12,504 nt of DNA. It comes from Actinomycetota bacterium. GTDB lineage: Bacteria; Actinomycetota; Acidimicrobiia; Acidimicrobiales; BP-101. Below are positions 1 through 6,743 of this stretch, piece after piece. The translations under genes and the position numbers were made by a program. The stretch's first letter is position 1, and every line of letters starts with the position of its first letter. Where the stretch lies: assembly GCA_030838265.1 (NCBI GenBank), contig JAUTXA010000175.1:1-12504 (forward strand), given 5' to 3'. The notes beneath the pieces were generated by a model. That model worked only from the letters and a program-made list of their open reading frames with translations. It was not told the origin of the DNA and searched no databases.

Positions 1-243
1 GGATCCACACACCAGGGCGACGGCGTGGAGCATGGTGCCGTCGCCCCCGAGGCTGACGGCCAGATCGAGGCCGTCGGCGAGGCGTTCGTTCGGGACGGCA
101 AACGGTGCCAACACCGGAAGCTCGGCGGCGGCCTCCTCGACCCGGCACTCGTGGCCGGCGGCTTGAAGTTTGTCGATCGACGCTCGGGTCAAGGCCACGG
201 CCTGGGGCCGACCTCGATGCGGAAGGAAGGCGACGGTGGCCAT
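1..243 (-). CDS. nadK: NAD kinase, N-terminal part (cut by window edge)
   Basis: NAD kinase phosphorylates NAD with ATP (or polyphosphate) to make NADP in the cytoplasm. The 81 residues visible begin MATVAFLPHRGRPQA and include LAVSLGGDGTMLHAV at about residues 61-75. The GGDGT motif, with its conserved Asp, is the nucleotide-binding and catalytic signature of the family. The rest of the protein lies beyond position 1. The start is the ATG at 243-241, which shares one base with the TGA stop of tlyA (TGATG), so the two genes are probably translationally coupled. A tlyA-nadK pair, usually followed by recN, is a common actinobacterial arrangement; recN would be expected just outside the left edge. 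The identification rests on the GGDGT motif and this context. Confidence 0.93.
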   Translation of the reverse strand, partial: MATVAFLPHRGRPQAVALTRASIDKLQAAGHECRVEEAAAELPVLAPFAVPNERLADGLDLAVSLGGDGTMLHAVALVCGS

Positions 244-1064
244 CAGACCTCGTGTCCGGCCGCCGCCTCGGCCACCACGGCACCGAGGTCGACGATGGAA
301 CCCGACGCGCCTTGGGCGTGGGCACGGAGGTGGACGAGGAACTCGACGTTGCCGTCGGCCCCCCGCAACGGGGAGACCATGGCCCCCATCATCGCGGCTC
401 CCTGCCCGCCGAGGGCGGAAGCCACGCCTTCGAGCGCCTGCAGCCAGAGGTCGGGGGCCTTGATCACGCCTCGCCCCCGGGCCGCCTCGGCTCGGCCGAC
501 CTCGAACTGGGGCTTCACCAGGAGCACGAGGTCAGCCTCGGGCGCGGCCAGTGGCCCCGCCAGCATCGGGGCCGCCGTGCGCAGCGAGATGAATGACAGA
601 TCGGCCACCACCAGGTCGACAGGGACGCCGTCGAGGTGGTCGGCGACGTTGACGTCGCGGATGTTGGTCCTCTCGAAGACCCGCACCCGTTCGTCGCCCC
701 GCAGCCGGGGATGCAGTTGGCCCCGGCCGACGTCGACGGCGATGACCTGGGAGGCACCGCGCTGCAACAGGCAGTCCGTGAAGCCTCCCGTCGAGGCGCC
801 GGCGTCGAGGGCGCGCCGGCCACCGACATCGATGGCGAAGCGCTCGAGTGCTCCCTCGAGCTTGTGACCGCCTCGGCCGACGTAGGGGGACGGCGGCTCG
901 AGGATCACGATGGCCTCGTCAGCGCCGACCAGCCGGGCCGGCTTGTCGGCGGGCGCCCCGCCCACCAAGACGGAGCCGGCGGCGATTGCCGCCTGGGCCT
1001 GCTCGCGGCTGGCACTCAGGCCGCGACGGACCAGCTCGGTGTCGAGCCGTCGGCGGCCGGTCAG
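243..1064 (-). CDS. tlyA: TlyA family rRNA (cytidine-2'-O)-methyltransferase, probable CTG start
   Basis: TlyA proteins transfer a methyl group from S-adenosylmethionine to the 2'-O of cytidines in 16S and 23S rRNA; loss in mycobacteria gives capreomycin resistance. An S4 RNA-binding domain occupies about residues 4-60 (RRRLDTELVRRGLSASREQA). A FtsJ/RrmJ-like Rossmann domain follows: SAM motif I ALDAGASTGGFTD (85-97), acidic motif IAVDVGRGQL, motif IV DLVVADLSFISL and LLVKPQFEVGR. Residues K68, D155, K184 and E241 fit the K-D-K-E tetrad of this fold. Length with this start is 273 aa, about the family norm. No ATG, GTG or TTG lies in frame between the upstream stop-free region and residue 32. 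The only sensible start is CTG at 1064-1062, overlapping the upstream TGA as CTGA, with purine-rich AAGAAGAAGG just before it. The family call is firm; the start is inferred. Confidence 0.92.
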   Translation of the reverse strand: MTGRRRLDTELVRRGLSASREQAQAAIAAGSVLVGGAPADKPARLVGADEAIVILEPPSPYVGRGGHKLEGALERFAIDVGGRRALDAGASTGGFTDCLLQRGASQVIAVDVGRGQLHPRLRGDERVRVFERTNIRDVNVADHLDGVPVDLVVADLSFISLRTAAPMLAGPLAAPEADLVLLVKPQFEVGRAEAARGRGVIKAPDLWLQALEGVASALGGQGAAMMGAMVSPLRGADGNVEFLVHLRAHAQGASGSIVDLGAVVAEAAAGHEV

Positions 1065-1483
1065 GCCTTCTTCTTCGTCGCCGCGGCCGCCTTCTTGGTG
1101 GCAGCCGACTTCTTCTTCGCCGCCGAGGCGGTGGACTTGGCCTTCTTCGTCGTCTTGCTGGCGGCCTTCTTCGTTGTCTTCTTGGCCGCCGATGCTGTCT
1201 TGGTGGCTGCCGACTTCGCGGTGGACTTGGCCGGACGGCGACCGCCGCGGATGCCCATCTCGTTCAGCTGCGAGCGGATCTCCTTGCGCACCAGGGCCAG
1301 GAGAGCATCGGTGTTCTTCCGGCTCCGCTCGACGAGCTCCTCGACCCTGTCCTGGGCCTGCTCCCGCTGGACCTCGCCGGCGTGCACCAGGTCCTTGACG
1401 ATGGCCTGCGCCCGGGAGCGAGTCATCTGGGTGAAAGCCATCCCTGCTTCGAGATAGCGCTTGAGCGTGTCGTTCTCGGCCAT
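1061..1483 (-). CDS. Phasin-like coiled-coil protein with histone-H1-like lysine-rich tail
   Basis: This 140-residue protein has two parts. Residues 5-77 form a charged amphipathic helical region (TLKRYLEAGMAFTQMTRSRA, then REQAQDRVEELVERSRKNTD), like the small phasin or PHA-granule regulator coiled coils. Residues 79-140 are almost only Ala, Lys, Ser and Thr, with repeats such as AAKKTTKKAASK, like the C-terminal tails of histone H1, HU-tail proteins and PhaF. It may bind nucleic acid through the tail, or coat a granule; neither role is proven. Genes of this type occur upstream of tlyA in other actinobacteria, as far as I recall. The start is ATG 1483-1481. There is no convincing Shine-Dalgarno sequence, but a TAGCAT hexamer 8 bases upstream suggests a leaderless mRNA. 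It is probably the first gene of an operon with tlyA and nadK. Confidence 0.8.
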   Translation of the reverse strand: MAENDTLKRYLEAGMAFTQMTRSRAQAIVKDLVHAGEVQREQAQDRVEELVERSRKNTDALLALVRKEIRSQLNEMGIRGGRRPAKSTAKSAATKTASAAKKTTKKAASKTTKKAKSTASAAKKKSAATKKAAAATKKKA

Positions 1484-1565
1484 GGCCGGTCATGCTACGC
1501 GGCCCCCGGTGGCAACAACAACGCGCACGGGTGGTCTTCGGAGTCGACGGGTAGGGTCCGCGGCG
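1484..1565. promoter_or_regulatory. Divergent promoter region, probably leaderless on both sides
   Basis: This 82-base gap separates the phasin-like gene (minus) from the rhomboid gene (plus). On the minus strand TAGCAT (1497-1492) lies 8 bases before the ATG at 1483, with a possible -35 TTGTTG 18 bases further upstream. On the plus strand TAGGGT (1552-1557) lies 8 bases before the GTG at 1566; no good -35 is visible there. TANNNT about 7-8 bases before a start codon is the usual form of actinobacterial leaderless promoters, and neither gene has a clear ribosome binding site. The call is from spacing alone. Confidence 0.45.
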
Positions 1566-2348
1566 GTGATCCCCCTCAAGGACGACAACCCGACTCAGTC
1601 GGTGCCCATCGTCACCGTCCTCCTCATCATCGTCTGCACCGCCATCTACTTCTTCGTGCAGCCGGGCGGCAGCCTGGCCGCCAGCAACGCCACCGACAAG
1701 AGCGTCCGCGATCTTCGATTCACTCTCGACCACGCCGCCATCCCGTGCGAGCTGGTGCACGGACGGCCCCTCACCGTCGACGAGATCCGCCAGACGTTGG
1801 AGACGGGCAACAAGGACGCTTGCGAAGCGCACCCCACCTCCCCTTCCGCCTTCCCCGCCAAGAGGATCTACCTGGCCGTGCTCTACTCGATGTTCCTGCA
1901 CGGGAGCCTGCTGCACCTCGGCGGAAACATGCTGTTCCTCTGGATCTTCGGCAACAACATCGAAGACACGGTCGGCAAGGTCGGCTACTTGGCCTTCTAT
2001 CTGGTCGCCGGGCTGGCGGCGGCGGGCACCTACATCGCCCTCGACCCCCACGGCACCGTTCCCATCATCGGCGCATCCGGAGCCATTGCCGGGGTCATGG
2101 GCGCCTACCTCGTGCTCTTCCCCAACGTCCGCATCAGGACGCTGCTGATCTTCTACCTGATCCTCATCCGAGACATTCGAGCGAAGTGGCTGCTGCTGTT
2201 CTGGTTCGCCCTCCAGTTCTTCACCGGACCGAACTCGGGCGTGGCTTGGACGGCTCACGTCGGCGGCTTCATCTTCGGCATGCTCGCCGGCATGGTGCTT
2301 CGGGCCGGTGGCAAGGGACGCCGTCCCGCCCTCGCCCCCGTGTGGTGA
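1566..2348 (+). CDS. Rhomboid family intramembrane serine protease
   Basis: Rhomboids cut transmembrane segments of substrate proteins within the bilayer, using a Ser-His dyad. The catalytic motif GASGAIAGVMGAYL carries Ser171, and AHVGGFIFGML carries His231. The HLGGNMLFLWIFGNN segment (117-131) supplies the conserved His and Asn of the oxyanion region. About six membrane helices can be seen, the first at residues 13-32. A long extracytoplasmic loop (about 35-98) with two cysteines (C61, C86) follows it. The start is taken as GTG 1566, because MIPLKDDNPTQ matches the usual bacterial rhomboid N-terminus; this gives 260 aa. The frame stays open back to 1461 but that extension overlaps the divergent gene and looks non-coding. 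The stop is 19 bases from the convergent livF stop. No substrate is known. Confidence 0.92.
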   Translation: MIPLKDDNPTQSVPIVTVLLIIVCTAIYFFVQPGGSLAASNATDKSVRDLRFTLDHAAIPCELVHGRPLTVDEIRQTLETGNKDACEAHPTSPSAFPAKRIYLAVLYSMFLHGSLLHLGGNMLFLWIFGNNIEDTVGKVGYLAFYLVAGLAAAGTYIALDPHGTVPIIGASGAIAGVMGAYLVLFPNVRIRTLLIFYLILIRDIRAKWLLLFWFALQFFTGPNSGVAWTAHVGGFIFGMLAGMVLRAGGKGRRPALAPVW

Positions 2349-2367
2349 GGGTCGCCGGCGTCGAGGT

Positions 2368-3162
2368 CTACGACCGCGACCGCGAGCGCCGACGAGGTGC
2401 GGGTGCCGGCGCCGCCGATGCTCCCGTCGCATTGGCGGCCTCGAGCTCCTGCTCGCCGAGGTACGAGGCGATGAGCTGCGGGTCGGCGAGGAGCTCGTCG
2501 CTACGGCCCTCGAGGGCGACCTCGCCCTTGGCCAAGACGTAGGCCCGATCGGTGTTGCTCAGCGACATGTGGACGAACTGCTCGACCAGCAGGATCGCGG
2601 TGCCCTCCCCGTTCACCTGCTTCAGGATCTCGAAGAGCTGCTCGACGATCATCGGAGCCAGGCCCAACGAGAGCTCGTCGACCAAGAGCAACCGAGGCGA
2701 CGACATGAGGGCTCGGGCCACGCCGAGCATCTGCTGCTCGCCACCCGACAGCGTCCCCGCCGCCTGGCGACGCCGTTCGCGCAGCCTGGGGAAGTGGTCC
2801 ATCACCCGGTCGAGCTGGGTGGCGTAGCCCGACTTGTCGCGTCGCTTCGTCCAGTAGCCGTAGCGCAGGTTCTCCTCGACGGTCAGAGGGGCGAACAGGT
2901 CCCGTCCTTCCGGGAGGTGCGCCAGGCCCCGGGCCACCAGCTCGTGGGCCGGCCGGCCGGCGATGGGCTCGCCGTCGAAGGTGATGGTCCCAGTCCGAGG
3001 CGCGATGAGCCCGGAGATGGTGCGCAGCGTCGTCGTCTTGCCTGCGCCGTTGGCTCCGAGGAGGGCCACCATCTCGCGGTCGCCCACCGTGAGGCTGACC
3101 CCGCGCAGGGCTTGCACGTTGCCGTAGGCCACGTCGAGGTTGTCGAGCGAGAGAAGAGCCAT
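2368..3162 (-). CDS. livF: LivF-type ABC transporter ATP-binding protein
   Basis: This is the second ATPase of a branched-chain amino-acid (HAAT family) ABC importer, acting at the cytoplasmic face with the permease fusion encoded upstream. In 264 residues it has Walker A GANGAGKTT (from 36), an intact signature LSGGEQQML (from 138), Walker B RLLLVDELSLGLAP (from 157, catalytic Glu163) and LLVEQ in the H-loop position, where LivF proteins normally carry Gln rather than His. Residues 242-264 form an odd tail, Ala/Pro-rich then Arg/Ser-rich (PAPAPRRRSRSRS), not needed for the fold. ATG 3162 is preferred: GAGGA lies 6 bases upstream of it, whereas the in-frame ATG at 3168 sits one base from that site. 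The upstream lipoprotein stop TGA forms part of the ribosome binding site, so translation is probably coupled. Confidence 0.94.
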   Translation of the reverse strand: MALLSLDNLDVAYGNVQALRGVSLTVGDREMVALLGANGAGKTTTLRTISGLIAPRTGTITFDGEPIAGRPAHELVARGLAHLPEGRDLFAPLTVEENLRYGYWTKRRDKSGYATQLDRVMDHFPRLRERRRQAAGTLSGGEQQMLGVARALMSSPRLLLVDELSLGLAPMIVEQLFEILKQVNGEGTAILLVEQFVHMSLSNTDRAYVLAKGEVALEGRSDELLADPQLIASYLGEQELEAANATGASAAPAPAPRRRSRSRS

Positions 3163-3171
3163 GGTCATTCC

Positions 3172-3777
3172 TCAGCAGGTAGTGGCGATGCGCCACGTCG
3201 GGTGGGCCATGGCGTACTGGTCGCGACCGTCGGCCCGACCGGCCACCGTGATGTCGGTGGTGGCGGTGCCGGTCGGCGCGTTCGGCGGCACGGTCCAGCT
3301 TTGGGTGTAGGTCCCCCCGGGCGGTATCACGGTGGTGGCGCTGGCCCCCCACTCCTGATGGGGCTTGCGGTCGGGCCACGTCGTGGCGAAGGCCAGCTGC
3401 AAACCAGGTGTCGATCGGATGGTGATGGTCTGCAGCCCCGTGGGGCTGACGCACGACGCGCTCATGGTCGCCTCGAGGGGAGCAGCCGACACCCGACCCG
3501 ACGTCGTGGGCGACGTCCCTCCGCTCGCACCCGTGCCGCCGGACGAACCCGAGGACGAGCCGTTGCTTCCGGTCCCCGGCCCGCCACCACCGGCCGAGGT
3601 GCTGCTGCTGCCTGACCCGCCCGCGCCCCCGGCCGCCAGCGTTGTGCTCGAGCGCGACACAGCCGCGGCCGACTGGTGACTCGACCCGCCGCACCCGGCG
3701 ATGGCCAGTGTGGCGGTGAGCACTGCGACGGCGACCACATCGAGGGGCGATCGCCGACGCGTCCGACCATCAGCCAC
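3172..3777 (-). CDS. Putative lipoprotein with Gly/Ser-rich linker, unknown function
   Basis: I do not recognise a family. The 201-residue product has a basic N-terminus (RTRRR), a hydrophobic helix (13-27) and a lipobox IAGC at 26-29, so Cys29 should be lipidated and the protein anchored on the outer face of the membrane. Residues 30-95 are a Gly/Ser/Thr-rich linker typical of surface-tethered actinobacterial proteins. Residues 97-201 form a small, probably beta-rich domain with two cysteines (C109 and the very last residue C201) that could pair. The start GTG 3777-3775 overlaps the stop of the permease-ATPase fusion by 8 bases (GTGGCTGA). The gene sits inside the transporter operon, between the fusion gene and livF. 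An accessory role in substrate capture or complex stability is inferred from this position only. Confidence 0.8.
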   Translation of the reverse strand: MADGRTRRRSPLDVVAVAVLTATLAIAGCGGSSHQSAAAVSRSSTTLAAGGAGGSGSSSTSAGGGGPGTGSNGSSSGSSGGTGASGGTSPTTSGRVSAAPLEATMSASCVSPTGLQTITIRSTPGLQLAFATTWPDRKPHQEWGASATTVIPPGGTYTQSWTVPPNAPTGTATTDITVAGRADGRDQYAMAHPTWRIATTC

Positions 3778-6730
3778 GAGCCCCCACCGTCTCGCCCGCC
3801 GGCGCCGAGTTCCCCAGGTACGCGGCCACGACCCGCGGGTCGCGGCGGATCAGATCGGGGGTGCCCTCGGCGATGAGCTCACCCATGTTCAGGACGTAGA
3901 TGTAGTCCGACACGCCGGTCACCATGGCCACGTCGTGCTCGATGAGGAGCATCGACACGCCGGTGCGATCTCGCAGGTCTCGAAGCAGCGTGGCGAACCG
4001 CTCGGTCTCGGCGCTGTCGAGGCCAGAGGCCGGCTCGTCGAGCAGCACGACGGGCGCGCCGGTGACGATGGCACGACCTAGCTCGACCAAGCGGAGGGTG
4101 CCGAAGGGCAGACCGGCGACCGGTCGGTCGGCGATGCCGTGGAGATCGAGCAGGTCGAGGATGTCGGCCACCCGGCGATGGGCGGTGTGCTCGGCTCGGA
4201 TGGCGACGTCGGTGGCCACGGCGTGACGGAGCACCCCGGTCGAGTTGTGGAGGTGGGTCGCCACGAGGAGGTTGTCGCGGACGGAGAGATCGCCGAACAG
4301 CTGGAGCACCTGGAAGGTACGAGCCAGGCCCATCTTGGCTCGCTCGTGGACAGGCACACCGGAGACGTCGCGGCCCAACAGCCACGCCGAGCCCTCCGCC
4401 GGCTGGTTGAGCCCGCACAAGGCATTGAACAGCGTCGTCTTGCCCGCGCCGTTGGGACCGATCAGACCGACGATCTCGCCTTGGCACACCTCGAGTGAGG
4501 CGCCCGAGACCGCCGTCAGGCCACCGAACCGAACGGTGATGTCCCGGCCCTCGAGCATGACGCCGCGCTCGCCCCTGCCGGTGGGCAGCGGGTGATCGAG
4601 TCGGGCCACCGCCGCCATCCCGGCATCCTCGCCATCGACGAGGCGCTCGAGCTCGTCGTCCTTGCCGTCGAGCGCGCTCGGGGCTGAACCGAGGAGCTGC
4701 CGTACGACACCCAAGACCCGTCCACGGCCCGCCGCCAGTCCCTGACGCAGGGGCTCGGTGGCCCGCCCGATCCACTCCTCGGCGGCTTCGGCCGCGCCCG
4801 CCACGGCGCGCGTCGGCGGAAGGCCACGGGCCCAGTCGCTGACCCGGCGAGCCGGAGCGGCGAGGGCGCCCCGCAGCGTGCCCCGATGGGCCTCGAAGAG
4901 GATGGCGGCGACCAGCAAGGTGGCCTGGACCACCTCGAGGTAACCGCTCAGGGCGTCGACGCGGAAGAACACTTCGCGCAAGGCCGCGAACACGGCGGCT
5001 GCCACCACCACGCCACCGACGCTGGTCAGGCCCCCCACCACGGCGATCCCGAGGTAGAGCAGCGACACCGTGAACCGGAAGTCGTCGGGCACCACCGTCC
5101 GCTGGTCGATCATGGCCAGGTTGCCGGCCGCGCCGGCCAGGGCGCCGGAGATGGCGAAGGCGAGCAGCTTGTAGCGCATGACGTCGACACCCAGCGAGGC
5201 GGCCGCCGTCTCCGAGCCGCGGACAGCGAAGAAGGCGCGTCCCGTCTTCGACGAGCGCAGGTTGGCCGCGCCGAGGACGGCGATCGAGAGGATGGCGAGT
5301 CCGAAGTAGTAGATGACTCGACGGCTCGAGAGGTCGAAGTTCGGGAAGCCGCCCTTCGTCCCGAACACTGTGTTGGGGATGGTCGACGAACCTCCGGTGC
5401 CGACGAACCAGCTGCTCCTGAACAGGAAGTGGTCGGCCATCCACGAGAAGATCAGCGTGGCGACCGCTAGGTAGAGGCCCCGGACGCGCAAGGCCACGGC
5501 GCCGAGGGCCACGGCGGCGAGGCCGGCCAGAAGGGCAGCGACCGGAAGGTTGAACGGGAACGAGAGCCCGAAGCTCCGGGCCAGGACGCCCGTCCCGAAG
5601 GCGCCGATGCCGACGAGCGCGGCGTGGCCCAACGAGATCTGCCCCACCCAACCGGTCAGGAGCACCAGCGAGATGCCGACGATGGCGTAAGTGATGGCCA
5701 GGCTGGCGTTGGCCAGCACCGAGTACGACACGCCGGGGAGCCACACCCAGGCCACGGCGAGGATGAGGAGCACGGCCCGGAGGGCGGGTGAGCGCCGCTT
5801 GCGGCTCGAAGGCCGGGCCTCGCCGGTGAGGCCGCCCCGCTCCTGGGCCGCGACCGAGAAGCGCTGACCGCGCATGTACATGACGACCATGGCCACCAGG
5901 GTGAGGGTGAGCTCGGGGCCGCCGGTCTGGCCGGCCAAGCTGCCGATCACGGGCACGCCGGATGCGGCGGGGACCAAGCCGAGCAGCAGCCCGACGATGG
6001 CGCTGGCCCACAACGCGCCGCTGAGGCTCTCGATGCCACCGAGCAGCGCAGCAACGAAAGCAGGAAGGGTCTGGAGCGGTAGGTCGTAGGGCGTGAGGGT
6101 GGTGATCGACGCCAGCAGGATGCCTGACACCGCGGCCAGCGCCCCGCCGATGGCCCAGGCGAGGGCTGTGACCCGATCGGGGTTGACGCCCATGAGGGCG
6201 GCGGCGCGTCGGTTGGCGGCGGCCCCCCGCATGGCCAGGCCAAGATCGGTGTACTGGAAGAGAGCGAGCATGGCGGCCGCCAGCACCACCGCCACCGCGA
6301 ACAGGCCGATGGCGCCGAAGGAGAGCTGGCCGGCGCCAACCGACACATGGCCCGCCGGGAACACGGTCGCGGCCCGGCGCGGCGCGCTGCCCCACACCTT
6401 GGCAGCCACCGAGATCAGGAGGAAGAGCACCGCCACCGTGCCGACCGTCTGGGCCGTCACCGAGAGATGGCGGAGGCCGCGCACGAAGACTCGCTCGACG
6501 ACCAGCCCCAGCGCGGCACCGGCGGCCAGGCCGACGACCACCGTGGGCACGATCGGCAGATGCATGGTCTCGGCCAGCGTGTAGGCCACGTAGGCGGGCA
6601 CCATGGCCATGGCACCGTGCGCCAGGTTCAGCACGCGCGAGGCCCGATAGATGACGACGATGCCCACCGCGAACATGGCGAAGGCGCCGATGAGCGGCAG
6701 CGACAGGGCGCTGTAGACCAGGATCCTCAC
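3770..6730 (-). CDS. Triple fusion LivH-LivM-LivG: both permeases and one ATPase of a branched-chain amino-acid type ABC importer
   Basis: One 986-residue polypeptide holds three usually separate importer subunits. Residues 1-295 match LivH (LNLAHGAMAMVPAYVAYTL near 34-52; EAA-like loop ANRRAAALMGVNPDRVTALA at 172-191). Residues 315-615 match LivM (GWVGQISLGHAALVGIGAF at 360-378; coupling loop GSETAAASLGVDVMRYKLLAF at 505-525, the segment facing the ATPase). Residues 616-722 are a linker with helical charged stretches. Residues 724-975 match LivG: Walker A GPNGAGKTT (758-766), a degenerate signature LPFGTLRLVELGRA (874-887) in place of LSGGQ, Walker B VVLLDEPASGLD (894-905) and H-loop His932. 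The frame is unbroken across both junctions, so the fusion is not a frameshift artefact. The start is GTG 6730-6728 (MRILVYSALSL), 13 bases after the binding-protein stop, with a weak ribosome binding site. Transport direction should be inward; the substrate is not deducible. Confidence 0.94.
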   Translation of the reverse strand: MRILVYSALSLPLIGAFAMFAVGIVVIYRASRVLNLAHGAMAMVPAYVAYTLAETMHLPIVPTVVVGLAAGAALGLVVERVFVRGLRHLSVTAQTVGTVAVLFLLISVAAKVWGSAPRRAATVFPAGHVSVGAGQLSFGAIGLFAVAVVLAAAMLALFQYTDLGLAMRGAAANRRAAALMGVNPDRVTALAWAIGGALAAVSGILLASITTLTPYDLPLQTLPAFVAALLGGIESLSGALWASAIVGLLLGLVPAASGVPVIGSLAGQTGGPELTLTLVAMVVMYMRGQRFSVAAQERGGLTGEARPSSRKRRSPALRAVLLILAVAWVWLPGVSYSVLANASLAITYAIVGISLVLLTGWVGQISLGHAALVGIGAFGTGVLARSFGLSFPFNLPVAALLAGLAAVALGAVALRVRGLYLAVATLIFSWMADHFLFRSSWFVGTGGSSTIPNTVFGTKGGFPNFDLSSRRVIYYFGLAILSIAVLGAANLRSSKTGRAFFAVRGSETAAASLGVDVMRYKLLAFAISGALAGAAGNLAMIDQRTVVPDDFRFTVSLLYLGIAVVGGLTSVGGVVVAAAVFAALREVFFRVDALSGYLEVVQATLLVAAILFEAHRGTLRGALAAPARRVSDWARGLPPTRAVAGAAEAAEEWIGRATEPLRQGLAAGRGRVLGVVRQLLGSAPSALDGKDDELERLVDGEDAGMAAVARLDHPLPTGRGERGVMLEGRDITVRFGGLTAVSGASLEVCQGEIVGLIGPNGAGKTTLFNALCGLNQPAEGSAWLLGRDVSGVPVHERAKMGLARTFQVLQLFGDLSVRDNLLVATHLHNSTGVLRHAVATDVAIRAEHTAHRRVADILDLLDLHGIADRPVAGLPFGTLRLVELGRAIVTGAPVVLLDEPASGLDSAETERFATLLRDLRDRTGVSMLLIEHDVAMVTGVSDYIYVLNMGELIAEGTPDLIRRDPRVVAAYLGNSAPAGETVGARG

Positions 6731-6743
6731 GACGCCATGCCGA

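Noticed and set aside
1..6. Window begins exactly with a BamHI site (GGATCC), possibly a cloning boundary
   Set aside because: The same site also occurs at 6721 and 11810, and the first bases continue the NAD kinase frame, so there is no sign of vector or chimera.
1064..2432. Upstream extension of the tlyA frame to a 729-codon open frame
   Set aside because: The extension covers the rhomboid and phasin-like genes in antisense or shifted frames, and its translation has no coding character.
3879..6395. 838-codon open frame on the minus strand inside the permease-ATPase fusion gene
   Set aside because: It is the shifted frame of the same strand, very rich in Arg, Pro and Gly, while the other frame carries clear LivH, LivM and LivG motifs.
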